A stretch of 64,000 nt of DNA. Origin: Asaia lannensis NBRC 102526. GTDB taxonomy: Bacteria > Pseudomonadota > Alphaproteobacteria > Acetobacterales > Acetobacteraceae. The translations under genes and the position numbers were made by a program. The stretch spans positions 62,001 through 126,000 of the forward strand of contig NZ_JAMXQU010000002.1 in assembly GCF_024054035.1 (NCBI RefSeq), read 5' to 3'. Shown here in pieces: positions 46,634-55,617 of the stretch. The notes under the pieces were generated by a model. The model was given only the letters and a program-made list of their open reading frames with translations. It was not told the DNA's origin and did no database searches. Numbering within the stretch: the stretch's first letter is position 1; every line of letters begins with the position of its first letter.

Positions 46634-47124
46634 GATCCTGTCTTGTCCTTCAGTCTGAGAAGCGCGATCTGGTCGATCTGGTCGAGCGCCTCCATCAGTT
46701 CATCCCGGGGAGACTGCTTAAGGCGACGCTCGATTTCCTGACGTATAATGTCCTTTGTTGCCCGTCGGACGCAAATGACGAAGGGCATGTCAAAGCGCGC
46801 CTGATAGGCATCATTGAGGGCGCGAAACGCCTTGAATTCGTCTTCACTCAACCGGTCGAGACCGGCCCCTTCCTGCTCGGCGGCTGAAAGCGCACCGAGA
46901 TCGGGGTCGACGCCGAATTTGCGCGCCAGCTCCGGATGCGCCTGGACCAGCGCAAGCTGCGGCTCGCGGCCCGCCTCGCGTACGATGCGCGAAGTAACAC
47001 GGATCATGGCCTCGGGATTATCGAAAGGTGCCTCTTTCCATGCGGCCTCGACGATCCACGGCGTATGCTCGTAAATATCGCCATACAGAGCGACAAATTC
47101 AGCGGGTGTTTTCGCGCCGATCAT
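46630..47124 (-). CDS. uraD: 2-oxo-4-hydroxy-4-carboxy-5-ureidoimidazoline (OHCU) decarboxylase
   Basis: UraD decarboxylates OHCU to S-allantoin. The 164-residue product is all-helical with the catalytic His in LVQAHPELARKFG and the family helix FRALNDAYQARFDMPFVICVR. I use the ATG at 47124, which overlaps the puuE stop; the frame is open further upstream but that part lies over puuE. Gene order uraH-uraD-puuE is a classic urate catabolism block. Confidence 0.95.
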   Translation of the reverse strand: MIGAKTPAEFVALYGDIYEHTPWIVEAAWKEAPFDNPEAMIRVTSRIVREAGREPQLALVQAHPELARKFGVDPDLGALSAAEQEGAGLDRLSEDEFKAFRALNDAYQARFDMPFVICVRRATKDIIRQEIERRLKQSPRDELMEALDQIDQIALLRLKDKTGS

Positions 47125-48017
47125 GCGGGATGAACCTCCAGCCAGTGACGTGCAATATCCAGACGCGTTGCAACCCATGCTTTCTCGTGTGCCTGTACAT
47201 GGGCAATAAAGCGTTTTACCGCCAGCGCACGGGCGGGGCGGCCAGCCAGACGGCAATGCAGCCCGACTGACATCATGCGTCCCCCTTCCTGATAGAGCAT
47301 ATCGAACGTGTCGCGCAGGTAGCGAAAGAACTGCTCCCCTTCGGTAAAGCCGTTCAATGCGACGAGCTTCATATCGTTCACATCGAGCGTGTAGGGCACG
47401 ATCAGCTGCTTTCTGCCGTAACGCGTATCGTAATAGGGCAGATCATCCGCATAGGAATCCGCATCGTAAACGAAGCAACCTTCCTCGGCGACCAGACGGG
47501 CTGTGTTGGGGCTTGTGCGCCCCTGATACCATCCCAGCGGGGCATCTCCCGTCACGGCGCGGTGCAACCGGATTGCCTCGCGTATGTGCTCCCGCTCGAC
47601 GGCTTCGGGAATGTCCTGATAATCGATCCAGCGCAACCCGTGAGAAGCGATCTCCCATCCGGCGTCTTTCATGGCGTCAACCACTGCCGGATTACGCGCC
47701 AGTGCCATCGCCACACCGAACACGGTCAGGGGAAGGCCTGCCTCGGTGAAAATGCGGTGCAGGCGCCAGAAACCGGCGCGCGCGCCATATTCGTACAGAC
47801 TTTCCATCTGTATGCACCGGCTGCCGGCAATCGAGCGCGTGCCAACCATTTCCGACAGGAAAGCTTCCGAACCGGCATCGCCATGAAGCACGCTGTTTTC
47901 TGCGCCCTCTTCGTAATTGAGGACGAACTGCACAGCGATCCGTGCGCCCTCAGGCCATTGCGGATCGGGGGGATTGGCGCCGTATCCCGTCAGGTCGCGC
48001 GGATAATCCTGTGTCAT
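47121..48017 (-). CDS. puuE: allantoinase, PuuE (polysaccharide deacetylase-like) type
   Basis: PuuE hydrolyses allantoin to allantoate using a NodB/chitin-deacetylase fold rather than the classical allantoinase fold. The 298-residue product begins TQDYPRDLTGYGANPPDPQWP, the family signature, and has GWEIASHGLRWIDYQ and SVGLHCRLAGRPAR. I chose the ATG at 48017, 10 bases after AGAGG, over a GTG at 48035. It overlaps uraD by 4 bases and follows the HpxW-like gene. Confidence 0.92.
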   Translation of the reverse strand: MTQDYPRDLTGYGANPPDPQWPEGARIAVQFVLNYEEGAENSVLHGDAGSEAFLSEMVGTRSIAGSRCIQMESLYEYGARAGFWRLHRIFTEAGLPLTVFGVAMALARNPAVVDAMKDAGWEIASHGLRWIDYQDIPEAVEREHIREAIRLHRAVTGDAPLGWYQGRTSPNTARLVAEEGCFVYDADSYADDLPYYDTRYGRKQLIVPYTLDVNDMKLVALNGFTEGEQFFRYLRDTFDMLYQEGGRMMSVGLHCRLAGRPARALAVKRFIAHVQAHEKAWVATRLDIARHWLEVHPA

Positions 48018-48038
48018 GACTGTCTTGCCTCTCACCTG

Positions 48039-49616
48039 TCAGAGCGCCGCGACACCGCCATCGCTTCTCGGGTCGGTCGCCCCCTCCATCGTGCCATCGT
48101 CATAGCGCCGAATGGCACCTGCATGACCCATCGCCGTCGCAAAAGGCGTCAGGCTCTCGACGTCGTGACCGAGCGCGCGCAGACCTTCGACAATCGCCGG
48201 GTCGAAGCGTGTCTCCATCTTGAGCGTGGTCGTCGTCTCGCCCCATGTACGCCCGAGCAGCCAGCGCGGCGCAGTGATCGCCTCCTGAAGGCCGAGCCCG
48301 GCAAAAACGTGTCGAGCCACGATCGCCGCCTGCGTCTGCGGCTGCCCCTCACCGCCCATCGTGCCATAAGCCAGGAGACTGCCATCGTTCAGGGCCGCCA
48401 TGGCCGGGTTGAGCGTATGGAAGGGCTTGCGTCCCGGCACGAGGCTTCTCAATCGCCCGGGCACCAGATCGAAACTCGCACCGCGGTTCTGCCAGACGAT
48501 TCCTGTCTCGGGTAGAACGACCCCCGATCCGAACTCGAAATACAGGCTCTGGATCATACTGACCGCCCAGCCTTGGGAGTCCATGACGCCGAACCAGGTC
48601 GTATCGCCCTGCTGAGCCGGATGCGGCCAGGGTGCTGCGCTGCCTGGGTCGATCCCCTCTGCAATCACATCGAGTGCCGCGCTGTCAGACAGGAGTATCT
48701 GCGGCGATTCCACCATGATGGACGGATCGGCTATGACATGGTCGCGCCAGCGGAAGGCAATTTTCGTGGCTTCAACCCAGCGATGAATGTCATCCACCGT
48801 ATCGGCACCGGTCACACCAAGACGCTCGGCCAGAGCAAGGATGAGAAGCGACGCAGCTCCCTGTGTGGGCGGGACCATGTTGTAGAACCGACCGTGATGG
48901 AGGTCGGTCCAGAGCGGGGCAGCAACTTTTGCCCTGTGATGGTTGAGATCGTCCAGACTGACGGGCGAGCCGGATGCGGCCAGCTCCGATGCAATCAGAT
49001 CGGCAAGTTTGCCATGATAGAAATCGCCCAGCCCTGCCGAAGCCAGCCGCCTGAGCGTCCGCCCCAGCGCCGGATTGCGATGGATATCGCCAGCAATCGG
49101 CATATCGCCATGCGGCAGAAAGAGCGCACTGAAATTCGGGATATAGCTCAGAACGTTGAGATGGGCGGCCATGAGACCCGCCATGCTCTCGGTTACCACC
49201 ATGCCCTGTTCCGCGTGATCGATCGCATCGGCAAGGAGGGCGGCGAGCGGCATCGTCCCTCCGGCATAGGCCAGAGCACGCGCCCAGCCAGCCACCGTTC
49301 CGGCTACGGTATTGGCGGCAAGTCCACCGCGCCACGGCACGGCATCGAGACCCGCATAAAGCGCAGGTGTGGCGTTATGGGCCAGTCTGCCGCAGGCATC
49401 GATGGCAATCGTCTCGCCGTCGGGGCGGCGGATAAGCCAGAAACCATCGCCCCCAAGGCCCGTCATGTGAGGGTAGACAGCCGACAGCGTCGCCGCGACA
49501 GCGACGGCCGCCTCTACAGCGTTGCCCCCGGCCTTGAGAATGTCCCTCCCCGCCTGCGCGGCAAGATGATGCGGGGCCGTGACCATTCCCTTGCGGGAGC
49601 GAGCGCTGAAAAGCAT
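48039..49616 (-). CDS. gamma-glutamyltranspeptidase-family Ntn hydrolase, probably oxamate amidohydrolase (HpxW-like)
   Basis: A 525-residue member of the gamma-glutamyltranspeptidase family that should self-cleave at the Thr in QGDTTWFGVMDSQG, which becomes the N-terminal nucleophile of the small chain. It has no signal peptide, unlike true periplasmic Ggt, and starts KGMVTAPHHLAAQAGRDILKAGGNAVEAAVA. The Klebsiella urate enzyme HpxW (oxamate to oxalate and ammonia) is a cytoplasmic homologue of this size, found beside an HpxY amidase, as here. The position in the urate cluster favours HpxW over glutathione breakdown; this is inference. It overlaps the amidase gene by one base. Confidence 0.82.
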   Translation of the reverse strand: MLFSARSRKGMVTAPHHLAAQAGRDILKAGGNAVEAAVAVAATLSAVYPHMTGLGGDGFWLIRRPDGETIAIDACGRLAHNATPALYAGLDAVPWRGGLAANTVAGTVAGWARALAYAGGTMPLAALLADAIDHAEQGMVVTESMAGLMAAHLNVLSYIPNFSALFLPHGDMPIAGDIHRNPALGRTLRRLASAGLGDFYHGKLADLIASELAASGSPVSLDDLNHHRAKVAAPLWTDLHHGRFYNMVPPTQGAASLLILALAERLGVTGADTVDDIHRWVEATKIAFRWRDHVIADPSIMVESPQILLSDSAALDVIAEGIDPGSAAPWPHPAQQGDTTWFGVMDSQGWAVSMIQSLYFEFGSGVVLPETGIVWQNRGASFDLVPGRLRSLVPGRKPFHTLNPAMAALNDGSLLAYGTMGGEGQPQTQAAIVARHVFAGLGLQEAITAPRWLLGRTWGETTTTLKMETRFDPAIVEGLRALGHDVESLTPFATAMGHAGAIRRYDDGTMEGATDPRSDGGVAAL

Positions 49617-50941
49617 CAGTCCTCCAGTAGACGCGCACGGGCCAGACCGGTGCGTTCGAGCATTTCACCATAGGCGATCAGGCGATCTTCCCGCCCGGGA
49701 GGTGCCACGAGCTGCAGGCCGAGCGGCAATCCCTCCACCGCCAGAGGAACGGTGAGCACAGGGAAACCTGCAAGCGTAAGAGGCTGGGTGTAAAGCCCGA
49801 GATTTGCCCTGGCCGGAACGCTTCGCCCGCCAATTTCGAGCATGGGGCTATCGATGCGCGGTGCCTCGCCGATCACGGCGGGTGCTACGAGGATATCTGT
49901 CTGCGTGAAGGCCTCGTGCAGACGGTCGCGGAACCAGCGGCGGAGCTTGTGCGCGCGAAACACGTTCGGTGCGGGAACAAGCGCCCCGGCAAGCAACCGG
50001 TCACGCACGGCGGGGTCGTAAAGTTCCGGCTGGCTGCGCAAACGGTCGAGATGCAGCGCGCCCCCTTCAGAGGCACTGATCACAAAAGCCGCCGCTCGCG
50101 CCTCTTCAACACCGGGCACGACAATCTCATCGTATATGGAAAGCGTCTTGCAAAAACCGCTGAGGGCCGCAGCCATTTCGGCAGAGAGGTCTTTTGCAAA
50201 CCAGCCGCCCAACAGACTCAGGCGCAACGTATCCGGATCGACGGCGTCGAGCGGTGCGCCGCCCAGAACCTCGATAACGGTACGCATATCGGCGGCGCTG
50301 GCGGTAAAAGGACCGACCGTGTCGAGACTCGCGACGAATGGGTACGACCCCTCGACCGGAAGAAGGCCCTGTGTCGTCCTCAAACCCCAGATACCGCAGA
50401 GCGATGCCGGCACACGGATCGACCCGTTCGTATCCGAGCCCAGAGAGAGAGGAAAATACCCTGCCGCGACACCTGCCGCCGATCCGCCCGACGACCCTCC
50501 CGCAAGGCGTGCGGTGTCATGGGGGTTACGTGTCTGGCCGTAATGGACGTTGTCGGTTGCAAACCCGTAGGCGAACTCATCCATATTGGTGGTCGCAAGC
50601 GGGATCGCCCCTGCGCTCACCAGACGACTGACGAGAACGGCATCGCAATCGGCTGGCGCATTACCGGCCAGAACACGCGAACCTGCTGTCGTGACAAGCC
50701 CTTCGACATCGAAGAGATCCTTGATACCGAAAGGGACACCGGCAAGCGGACCCGGATCGATCCCCTCGGCGACCAGCGCATCCACACGCCGCGCCTGATC
50801 GAGCGCGCGTTCGGCCAGGAGTCGCGTGATGGCATTGGTTGCGCCATCACGCTGCGTCACGCGATCGAGACAGGTCTCGACAATCCGGACAGCAGAGCGC
50901 TCTCCGGATCTGACCGCGCTGGCGATCCCGTTCGCATTCAT
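49616..50941 (-). CDS. AtzE/HpxY-family amidase
   Basis: A 441-residue amidase-signature enzyme with the Ser-Ser-Lys triad: Lys in GVPFGIKDLF, the cis-Ser loop AGGSSGGSAAGVAAG and the nucleophile Ser region DTNGSIRVPASLCG. The nearest groups are AtzE (1-carboxybiuret hydrolase) and HpxY of urate degradation, both of which need a small GatC-like partner. That partner is encoded just upstream with a 4-base overlap. The substrate is likely a ureido or oxamic amide made from allantoate, which is inference. Confidence 0.87.
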   Translation of the reverse strand: MNANGIASAVRSGERSAVRIVETCLDRVTQRDGATNAITRLLAERALDQARRVDALVAEGIDPGPLAGVPFGIKDLFDVEGLVTTAGSRVLAGNAPADCDAVLVSRLVSAGAIPLATTNMDEFAYGFATDNVHYGQTRNPHDTARLAGGSSGGSAAGVAAGYFPLSLGSDTNGSIRVPASLCGIWGLRTTQGLLPVEGSYPFVASLDTVGPFTASAADMRTVIEVLGGAPLDAVDPDTLRLSLLGGWFAKDLSAEMAAALSGFCKTLSIYDEIVVPGVEEARAAAFVISASEGGALHLDRLRSQPELYDPAVRDRLLAGALVPAPNVFRAHKLRRWFRDRLHEAFTQTDILVAPAVIGEAPRIDSPMLEIGGRSVPARANLGLYTQPLTLAGFPVLTVPLAVEGLPLGLQLVAPPGREDRLIAYGEMLERTGLARARLLED

Positions 50942-51111
50942 GGACGATACTCGTAGGCCGGTTCCATTCGCTCAGGCAGAGCGAACGACAGAACGAGCTT
51001 TTCGTACCCTCCGATCAGGTCGAGATTGGAGAGCACCGCGGAACGATATTCCTCCGGAATGACAAGATCGAGAGCAGCCGCGCGGGCTGCCAGACTGTCC
51101 TCTTTCGTCAT
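50938..51111 (-). CDS. AtzG/GatC-like small subunit (DUF4089), 57 aa
   Basis: A 57-codon gene missed by length cut-offs. It starts ATG at 51111 inside the stop of the oxidoreductase gene (ATGA) and ends inside the amidase start (ATGA). The product is a helical acidic-basic protein: ESLAARAAALDLVIPEEY-type first helix region, then LSNLDLIGGYEKLVLSFALPE and a Y-E-Y-R-P tail. This is the DUF4089 pattern of AtzG/HpxX, GatC-like chaperone subunits that bind and activate AtzE-type amidases. The genes on both sides give strong support. Confidence 0.85.
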   Translation of the reverse strand: MTKEDSLAARAAALDLVIPEEYRSAVLSNLDLIGGYEKLVLSFALPERMEPAYEYRP

Positions 51112-52550
51112 GCCTGCTCCTCACCTTCACGTCCCAGGCTGACAAGCTCCTCAGCATCATAGGAGAGAAGGCTTTCGAGATGTTTCTCACCATCCTGCAC
51201 GAACAGATCGCAGGCGATCGAGCGTGCCAGACGATCCACACCGTAGCGCATGCCACTGATGGACGCACCTGAAAGCCCCATGCTCGGCGTCGCAGCGAAG
51301 GTGAAATTGTAAATCGCACCCAGCATGGCCGCATCCGGATGATCCGCATCGCGCGGCAGGAACTGGCTCTGCGGTCCCAGATAGGGATAGGAATCCAGTA
51401 CGGCGCTTTCCTCTCCTTCGGGGGCGTCGAACCGATCGCGCCACAGGGCGATATTCTCGGCGAAGGCTGCTGTTTCCGGACGCTTGGTAAAGTCGATGAC
51501 AAACCCGGTTCCGATAATCAGGTAATCGAACACCATATCGCCATGTGGCGTGGCTACCTTCACCTGCTCGCCGTCGCTACGCGCATCGAGCCAGGGCGTA
51601 TCGCCATGGAAACTGAACCCGTCATGACGGCTGCAACGCCAGAACGTATCCTGCGGCGGCGGCTGGTTGAGGTCGAAAATACGACGCATGAAACGCCAGC
51701 GCGTCAGATCCGGCAACGACGGAAAATGCGCGAGGAATCCGGCATTTTCCATCCAGCGGTACGGATTGATTCTGGGCAGGGTCTTGCGCCGTATACAGAC
51801 AGCCACCGAGGCCGCGCCCGCCTCGAGTGCCGTGGCGGCATTATCGAAAGCCGAGGCTCCCCCACCGAGCACGCCCACGCGCTTGCCGCGCAGGGCTTCA
51901 AAATCGATTTCCTGATGCGTGTGGGCATAAAGATGTGCGGGCACCGATTCACGGATGAATTCGGGCACATGCCACGCACCGCTTCCCTCGATCCCTGTCG
52001 CAAGCACGATGCGGCGCGCCCATACACTCGACAGGGCCCCGTCCTGCGCCTTGAACTGAAGATGCAGGAGTCCATCCTGCCAGACGATATCGACCAGCTC
52101 GCGGTCATGCTCCACGGGCAGAGCCAGTGTCTCTTCATACCAGTCCAGATAGTCCTGCCAGTCACGACGGTCGATCTTGTCGAGGTCGCGCCATGCATCG
52201 TGACCGTAGCGCGCCTCGAACCAGGACCGCGGCGTAAGCGAGGGAATGCCGAGATCGGGGCCTGTCACATGTTTGGGTGTGCGCAGGGTGATCATGCGCG
52301 CAAAGGTAACCCAGGGGCCGGCCTGACCTTTCTTCGCACGTTCGAACACACGCACGTTGTGCACACCGATACGACGCAGCGCGAAGGATGTCGCCAGGCC
52401 GCCCTGACCGCCGCCGATCACCGCAACATCGAGCACCGGTGCACCGTGGTGGGTCGTAACCGAGGAAACCCACGGACCTGAGGCATAGGCGATCTTTTCA
52501 AGATCTTCGTGAACCTGTCTGGTGAGGGCTTCGAGCGCTTTGTTCTTCAT
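51108..52550 (-). CDS. FAD/NAD(P)-binding oxidoreductase (flavin monooxygenase-like), unassigned
   Basis: A 480-residue two-dinucleotide-site flavoprotein: the FAD fingerprint VAVIGGGQGGLA at about 43-54, and a second Rossmann site RVGVLGGGASAFDNA near 215. Between them are FMO/BVMO-like segments (WVTFARMITLRTPKH). It ends with ATPSMGLSGASISGMRYG. It is not HpxO or urate oxidase by sequence. I chose the ATG at 52550, which follows the upstream stop; an in-frame start at 52613 lies inside the phosphatase gene. Its place in the urate operon suggests oxidation of a purine or a breakdown product; the reaction is unknown. Confidence 0.75.
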   Translation of the reverse strand: MKNKALEALTRQVHEDLEKIAYASGPWVSSVTTHHGAPVLDVAVIGGGQGGLATSFALRRIGVHNVRVFERAKKGQAGPWVTFARMITLRTPKHVTGPDLGIPSLTPRSWFEARYGHDAWRDLDKIDRRDWQDYLDWYEETLALPVEHDRELVDIVWQDGLLHLQFKAQDGALSSVWARRIVLATGIEGSGAWHVPEFIRESVPAHLYAHTHQEIDFEALRGKRVGVLGGGASAFDNAATALEAGAASVAVCIRRKTLPRINPYRWMENAGFLAHFPSLPDLTRWRFMRRIFDLNQPPPQDTFWRCSRHDGFSFHGDTPWLDARSDGEQVKVATPHGDMVFDYLIIGTGFVIDFTKRPETAAFAENIALWRDRFDAPEGEESAVLDSYPYLGPQSQFLPRDADHPDAAMLGAIYNFTFAATPSMGLSGASISGMRYGVDRLARSIACDLFVQDGEKHLESLLSYDAEELVSLGREGEEQA

Positions 52551-52551
52551 G

Positions 52552-53286
52552 TCAGGGTACCCGATAGAAAGGGTTGGGAAGGAGGAAGCCACGCTCGGCA
52601 TGACCTCCTGCAAGGTCCGAGGGCTGATCGCCTATCGTTGCGATGATCCGATAGCCGTCCCCCTCGATTTTCTGGCGTGCCAGAGATTTGTAATCGGATG
52701 CCGAGGGCGTATGGCTTCCCTCAGGGCGCAGGACCAGCCCCGCCCAGTTGCGATATCCCGCAGTTTCGAGATTTCGAACCGTATCCGCCCGCTCGTCTTC
52801 AGAGCGGCCCGTGACGAAAAAAACAGCAACGCCATGCTGCTGTGCCATACGATAAAGCGCAAGCGTCGAGGGAAAAGCCTCAGCCTTCGCGCTCAGTTCC
52901 CACGCCATCACACCGCAAGGCCCCTTGGGCAGGGCGTCGCAGCGTCCATCATGAAAATACGCAAAATGATTGGCCTCGATTTCAGGCCAGTTCGACAGTG
53001 CGGTCTCGTCGATATCGAGTATCAGGGCGGGCTTTTTCACATGGCTGGACCGCAGGCGGACCCATTCCGAGGCCTCCTGTATCACCGCGTCGAAATCGCG
53101 ATCATAGGAACCGTTATCGTGATAAGCGGTCGCCGCAATCATCGCATCGCCCACATTGGCGGGGGCGGCCTGCGCAAGCACCGGCATCCCGCCACAAGCA
53201 AGAAACACGATACCCACGACAAGACGGGCGGCCCGGCCAGGTGTCGGACGTGACCTATGTCCTGATCGTGGGTGCTCACAAGTCAT
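52552..53286 (-). CDS. secreted HAD acid phosphatase (class B/IIIB type)
   Basis: A 244-residue exported HAD phosphatase. The hydrophobic export segment is at about 20-42. The catalytic D91-I-D93-E-T follows PALIL, with FFVTGRSEDER and the C-terminal IGDQPSDLAGG completing the HAD loops. Family members dephosphorylate nucleotides in the periplasm, which would feed nucleosides into purine breakdown. The ATG at 53286 has GAGG 5 bases upstream; 53340 is an alternative. It is the first gene of the leftward catabolic run and diverges from the TetR gene. Confidence 0.85.
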   Translation of the reverse strand: MTCEHPRSGHRSRPTPGRAARLVVGIVFLACGGMPVLAQAAPANVGDAMIAATAYHDNGSYDRDFDAVIQEASEWVRLRSSHVKKPALILDIDETALSNWPEIEANHFAYFHDGRCDALPKGPCGVMAWELSAKAEAFPSTLALYRMAQQHGVAVFFVTGRSEDERADTVRNLETAGYRNWAGLVLRPEGSHTPSASDYKSLARQKIEGDGYRIIATIGDQPSDLAGGHAERGFLLPNPFYRVP

Positions 53287-53489
53287 ACCTGCCTCGTCCT
53301 GTATTGATATCTCGTTCCCTAAATGAAACAGATAGTTCATCGCGCGTCCATCCCTTTCCGTGACAGATTTTGCGAACAGCGCCGTTGAAATCAGTCCATT
53401 AGACCCACGAATAGCATTGCAACTACTTGCATATACCCGCCCGCACCATTAGTTCTGGTCGTATACAAAGACCCTGTCAGGAGCGGAAT

Positions 53490-54092
53490 TTGGGTGCCCC
53501 ACGCGATATAGCCGTCGTAGCCATTCTGGAGGCGGCACAGAAAATCTTTTCCGAGCACGGTTTCAGTGGTGCGAGCATTGCTGCCGTCGCGCGTGAAGCG
53601 GGAATACCCAAGGCCAATATCCATTATTACTTCTCGACCAAGGAGGTCCTGTATCAGGAAGTGCTGCATCGCACGGTGCAGGAATGGCTCAAGGACTGCG
53701 AAACCTGGCTTCGTCCCGATCTGAGGGCGAGCGATGCGCTTCGTGGCTACATCCGGGCAAAACTCGCCTTCTCGCGCACGCACTCCCATGCCTCGCGTCT
53801 TTTTGCACACGAGATCATCGGCGGCGCCAAACATCTGCAGAACTACCTCGCCACAACCCTGCGTGACGCTGTCATGCCCTTTACCCGGACATTCGTGATC
53901 TGGATGGAGCGTGGCGAGATACCCGAGGTCGACCCGACCCACTTCCTGTTCTGCCTGTGGGCGATGACGCAATGGTACGCGGATATGCAGCCTCAGGTGA
54001 CCGCTCTTCTGGGCAGAAATCCGCTCGATGAGAGCGATTTCGAGACGGCGGCACAAACGATCCTGGCGCTGGTTCTCTCCCGCAAATCCTGA
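53490..54092 (+). CDS. TetR-family regulator, RutR-like
   Basis: A 200-residue TetR repressor. The N-terminal HTH reads IFSEHGFSGASIAAVAREAGIPKANIHYYFSTKEVLY, and the C-terminal half fits the YcdC/RutR domain (LFAHEIIGGAKHL). RutR senses uracil or thymine in E. coli. The start is a TTG at 53490 with an excellent AGGAG five bases upstream; the ATG at 53427 has none. It is divergent from the phosphatase-oxidoreductase-amidase run and points toward the amidohydrolase gene, so it probably controls the whole purine block. The ligand is unknown. Confidence 0.85.
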   Translation: MGAPRDIAVVAILEAAQKIFSEHGFSGASIAAVAREAGIPKANIHYYFSTKEVLYQEVLHRTVQEWLKDCETWLRPDLRASDALRGYIRAKLAFSRTHSHASRLFAHEIIGGAKHLQNYLATTLRDAVMPFTRTFVIWMERGEIPEVDPTHFLFCLWAMTQWYADMQPQVTALLGRNPLDESDFETAAQTILALVLSRKS

Positions 54093-54145
54093 TGGTCGCC
54101 CGCCAGACATCGTTATTGCGTGCGACCCACGACTGATGCCCGCCT

Positions 54146-54167
54146 GCCCCCGTTCCTGAACGGGGCG
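54146..54167. terminator. short hairpin after the TetR gene
   Basis: CCCCGTT (54148-54154) and AACGGGG (54159-54165) pair perfectly around a 4-base loop, 55 bases after the TetR stop. A T-rich tract appears about 15 bases later. It may separate the regulator from the amidohydrolase gene. Confidence 0.45.
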
Positions 54168-54308
54168 TAACACGTCGCGTCTTTTCCCTCGCCTGTCCCC
54201 ATTGCCAAGACAAGCCCACGCGCCCATCGTCCGGCGCGGGGGAGCGGTACGGCCGACTTTGAACGCTGCGTGATACCGCTCCTGTCCTGGTAAAAGAGGA
54301 GTACGGGA

Positions 54309-55586
54309 ATGATCGATCAGCCGGGTTCTGTTATGGGAAATGGCACGATCGATGCCGATGCCCTTTGGCACGACATCATGGAAACGGCGCAGATCGGCGC
54401 AACACCCAAAGGCGGTATCTGCCGCCTCGCCCTGTCTGAAGAGGACAGGCAGGTGCGCGACTGGTTCACCCGCACATGCTCGGCTCTGGGGGCCACGGTC
54501 ACCCATGATTCGATGGGAAACCAGTTTGCGCGCGTGGAGGGCGAAGATCCTTCTCTTCCCCCTATCGCAATCGGCAGCCATCTCGATACGCAGCCCACAG
54601 GCGGCAAATTCGACGGGATTGTCGGTGTGCTTTCCGGTATCGCCATTTTGCGCACACTTCACGAGACAGGGCGGCGCACACGTCATCCGATCGAAATCGT
54701 GAACTGGACCAATGAGGAAGGGGCGCGTTTCGCCCCGGCGATGCTGAGCTCAGGCGTTTTCGCCAGAATCTTCACCCCGGAATTTACCATGGGTCGGACC
54801 GATCCCGATGGCATGCGTTTCGACAAGGCGCTCGAGGCCATAGGCGCCGCGGGAGAAGAGCGTTGCGGTGCACATCCCCTGGCAGCCTATCTCGAGCTCC
54901 ATATCGAGCAGGGGCCGGTTCTTGAAGCCGAGCACTGCACGATCGGTATCGTCACGGGTGTCCAGGGTATGCGCTGGTACGAGGTGACCGTGACGGGGCG
55001 CGACTCCCATGCCGGGACCACACCCATGTCCATGCGCGCCGATGCGTTGCAGGCCGCTGCACGTCTCATGGCTTCGGTGCAGGATATCGCTCTCAACCGA
55101 CCGCCGCACGCTGTCGGCACGGTGGGTATGGTGTCGGTCAGACCTAACAGCCGCAACACCATTCCCGGGGAGGTATGTTTCAGCGTCGATTTTCGCGACC
55201 CGAATGACGAGGTCGTCTCTGCCATGGAAAACAGCTTCCGCGATCGTGCCGGCGCATTAGCGCGCGCCCATGACGTCAATATCGGCATACGCGAAATCTG
55301 GGATTCTCCGGCCGTCCATTTCGACCAGCGTCTGATCGATGCAGTGTCACACGCGGCACGCAGCGCACATCTGCCTGCACGCGAAATCACCTCAGGTGCA
55401 GGTCATGATGCCGCTTATCTGGCGCGTATTGTCCCCACCACCATGATTTTCGTCCCCTGTGCGGGCGGGATCAGTCATAACGAAAGCGAATCGGCAACGC
55501 GTGACGATATCGCTGCCGGAGCGACCGTTCTGCTTCACACCCTGCTTCAGGCAGATCGTCAGCTCGCCCCGGCATCGCGGGACTGA
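54309..55586 (+). CDS. M20 zinc amidohydrolase (allantoate amidohydrolase / N-carbamoyl-amino acid hydrolase type)
   Basis: A 425-residue M20-family enzyme. Metal ligands are H91 and D102 (GSHLDTQPTGGKFDG), the E136-E137 pair (WTNEEGARF), the His in LELHIEQGPVLE and the C-terminal His in GGISHNESE. It carries out N-carbamoyl or ureido hydrolysis: allantoate to ureidoglycine (AllC) or carbamoyl-beta-alanine to beta-alanine. The allantoinase nearby favours allantoate; the beta-alanine aminotransferase downstream leaves the other open. The ATG at 54309 has GAGGAG 8 bases upstream. Confidence 0.87.
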   Translation: MIDQPGSVMGNGTIDADALWHDIMETAQIGATPKGGICRLALSEEDRQVRDWFTRTCSALGATVTHDSMGNQFARVEGEDPSLPPIAIGSHLDTQPTGGKFDGIVGVLSGIAILRTLHETGRRTRHPIEIVNWTNEEGARFAPAMLSSGVFARIFTPEFTMGRTDPDGMRFDKALEAIGAAGEERCGAHPLAAYLELHIEQGPVLEAEHCTIGIVTGVQGMRWYEVTVTGRDSHAGTTPMSMRADALQAAARLMASVQDIALNRPPHAVGTVGMVSVRPNSRNTIPGEVCFSVDFRDPNDEVVSAMENSFRDRAGALARAHDVNIGIREIWDSPAVHFDQRLIDAVSHAARSAHLPAREITSGAGHDAAYLARIVPTTMIFVPCAGGISHNESESATRDDIAAGATVLLHTLLQADRQLAPASRD

Positions 55587-55617
55587 CTCTCCGCCCCGCA
55601 AGCGGGAAACGAGGAAA

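Noticed and set aside
53457-53473. GGTC/GACC inverted pair as a defined TetR operator feature
   Set aside because: Half-sites are only four bases and asymmetric around GTATAC; mentioned in a finding but not annotated as a site.
53391-54686. 431-codon minus-strand frame across the TetR and M20 genes
   Set aside because: It spans two clearly coding regions on the opposite strand and has no recognisable domain.
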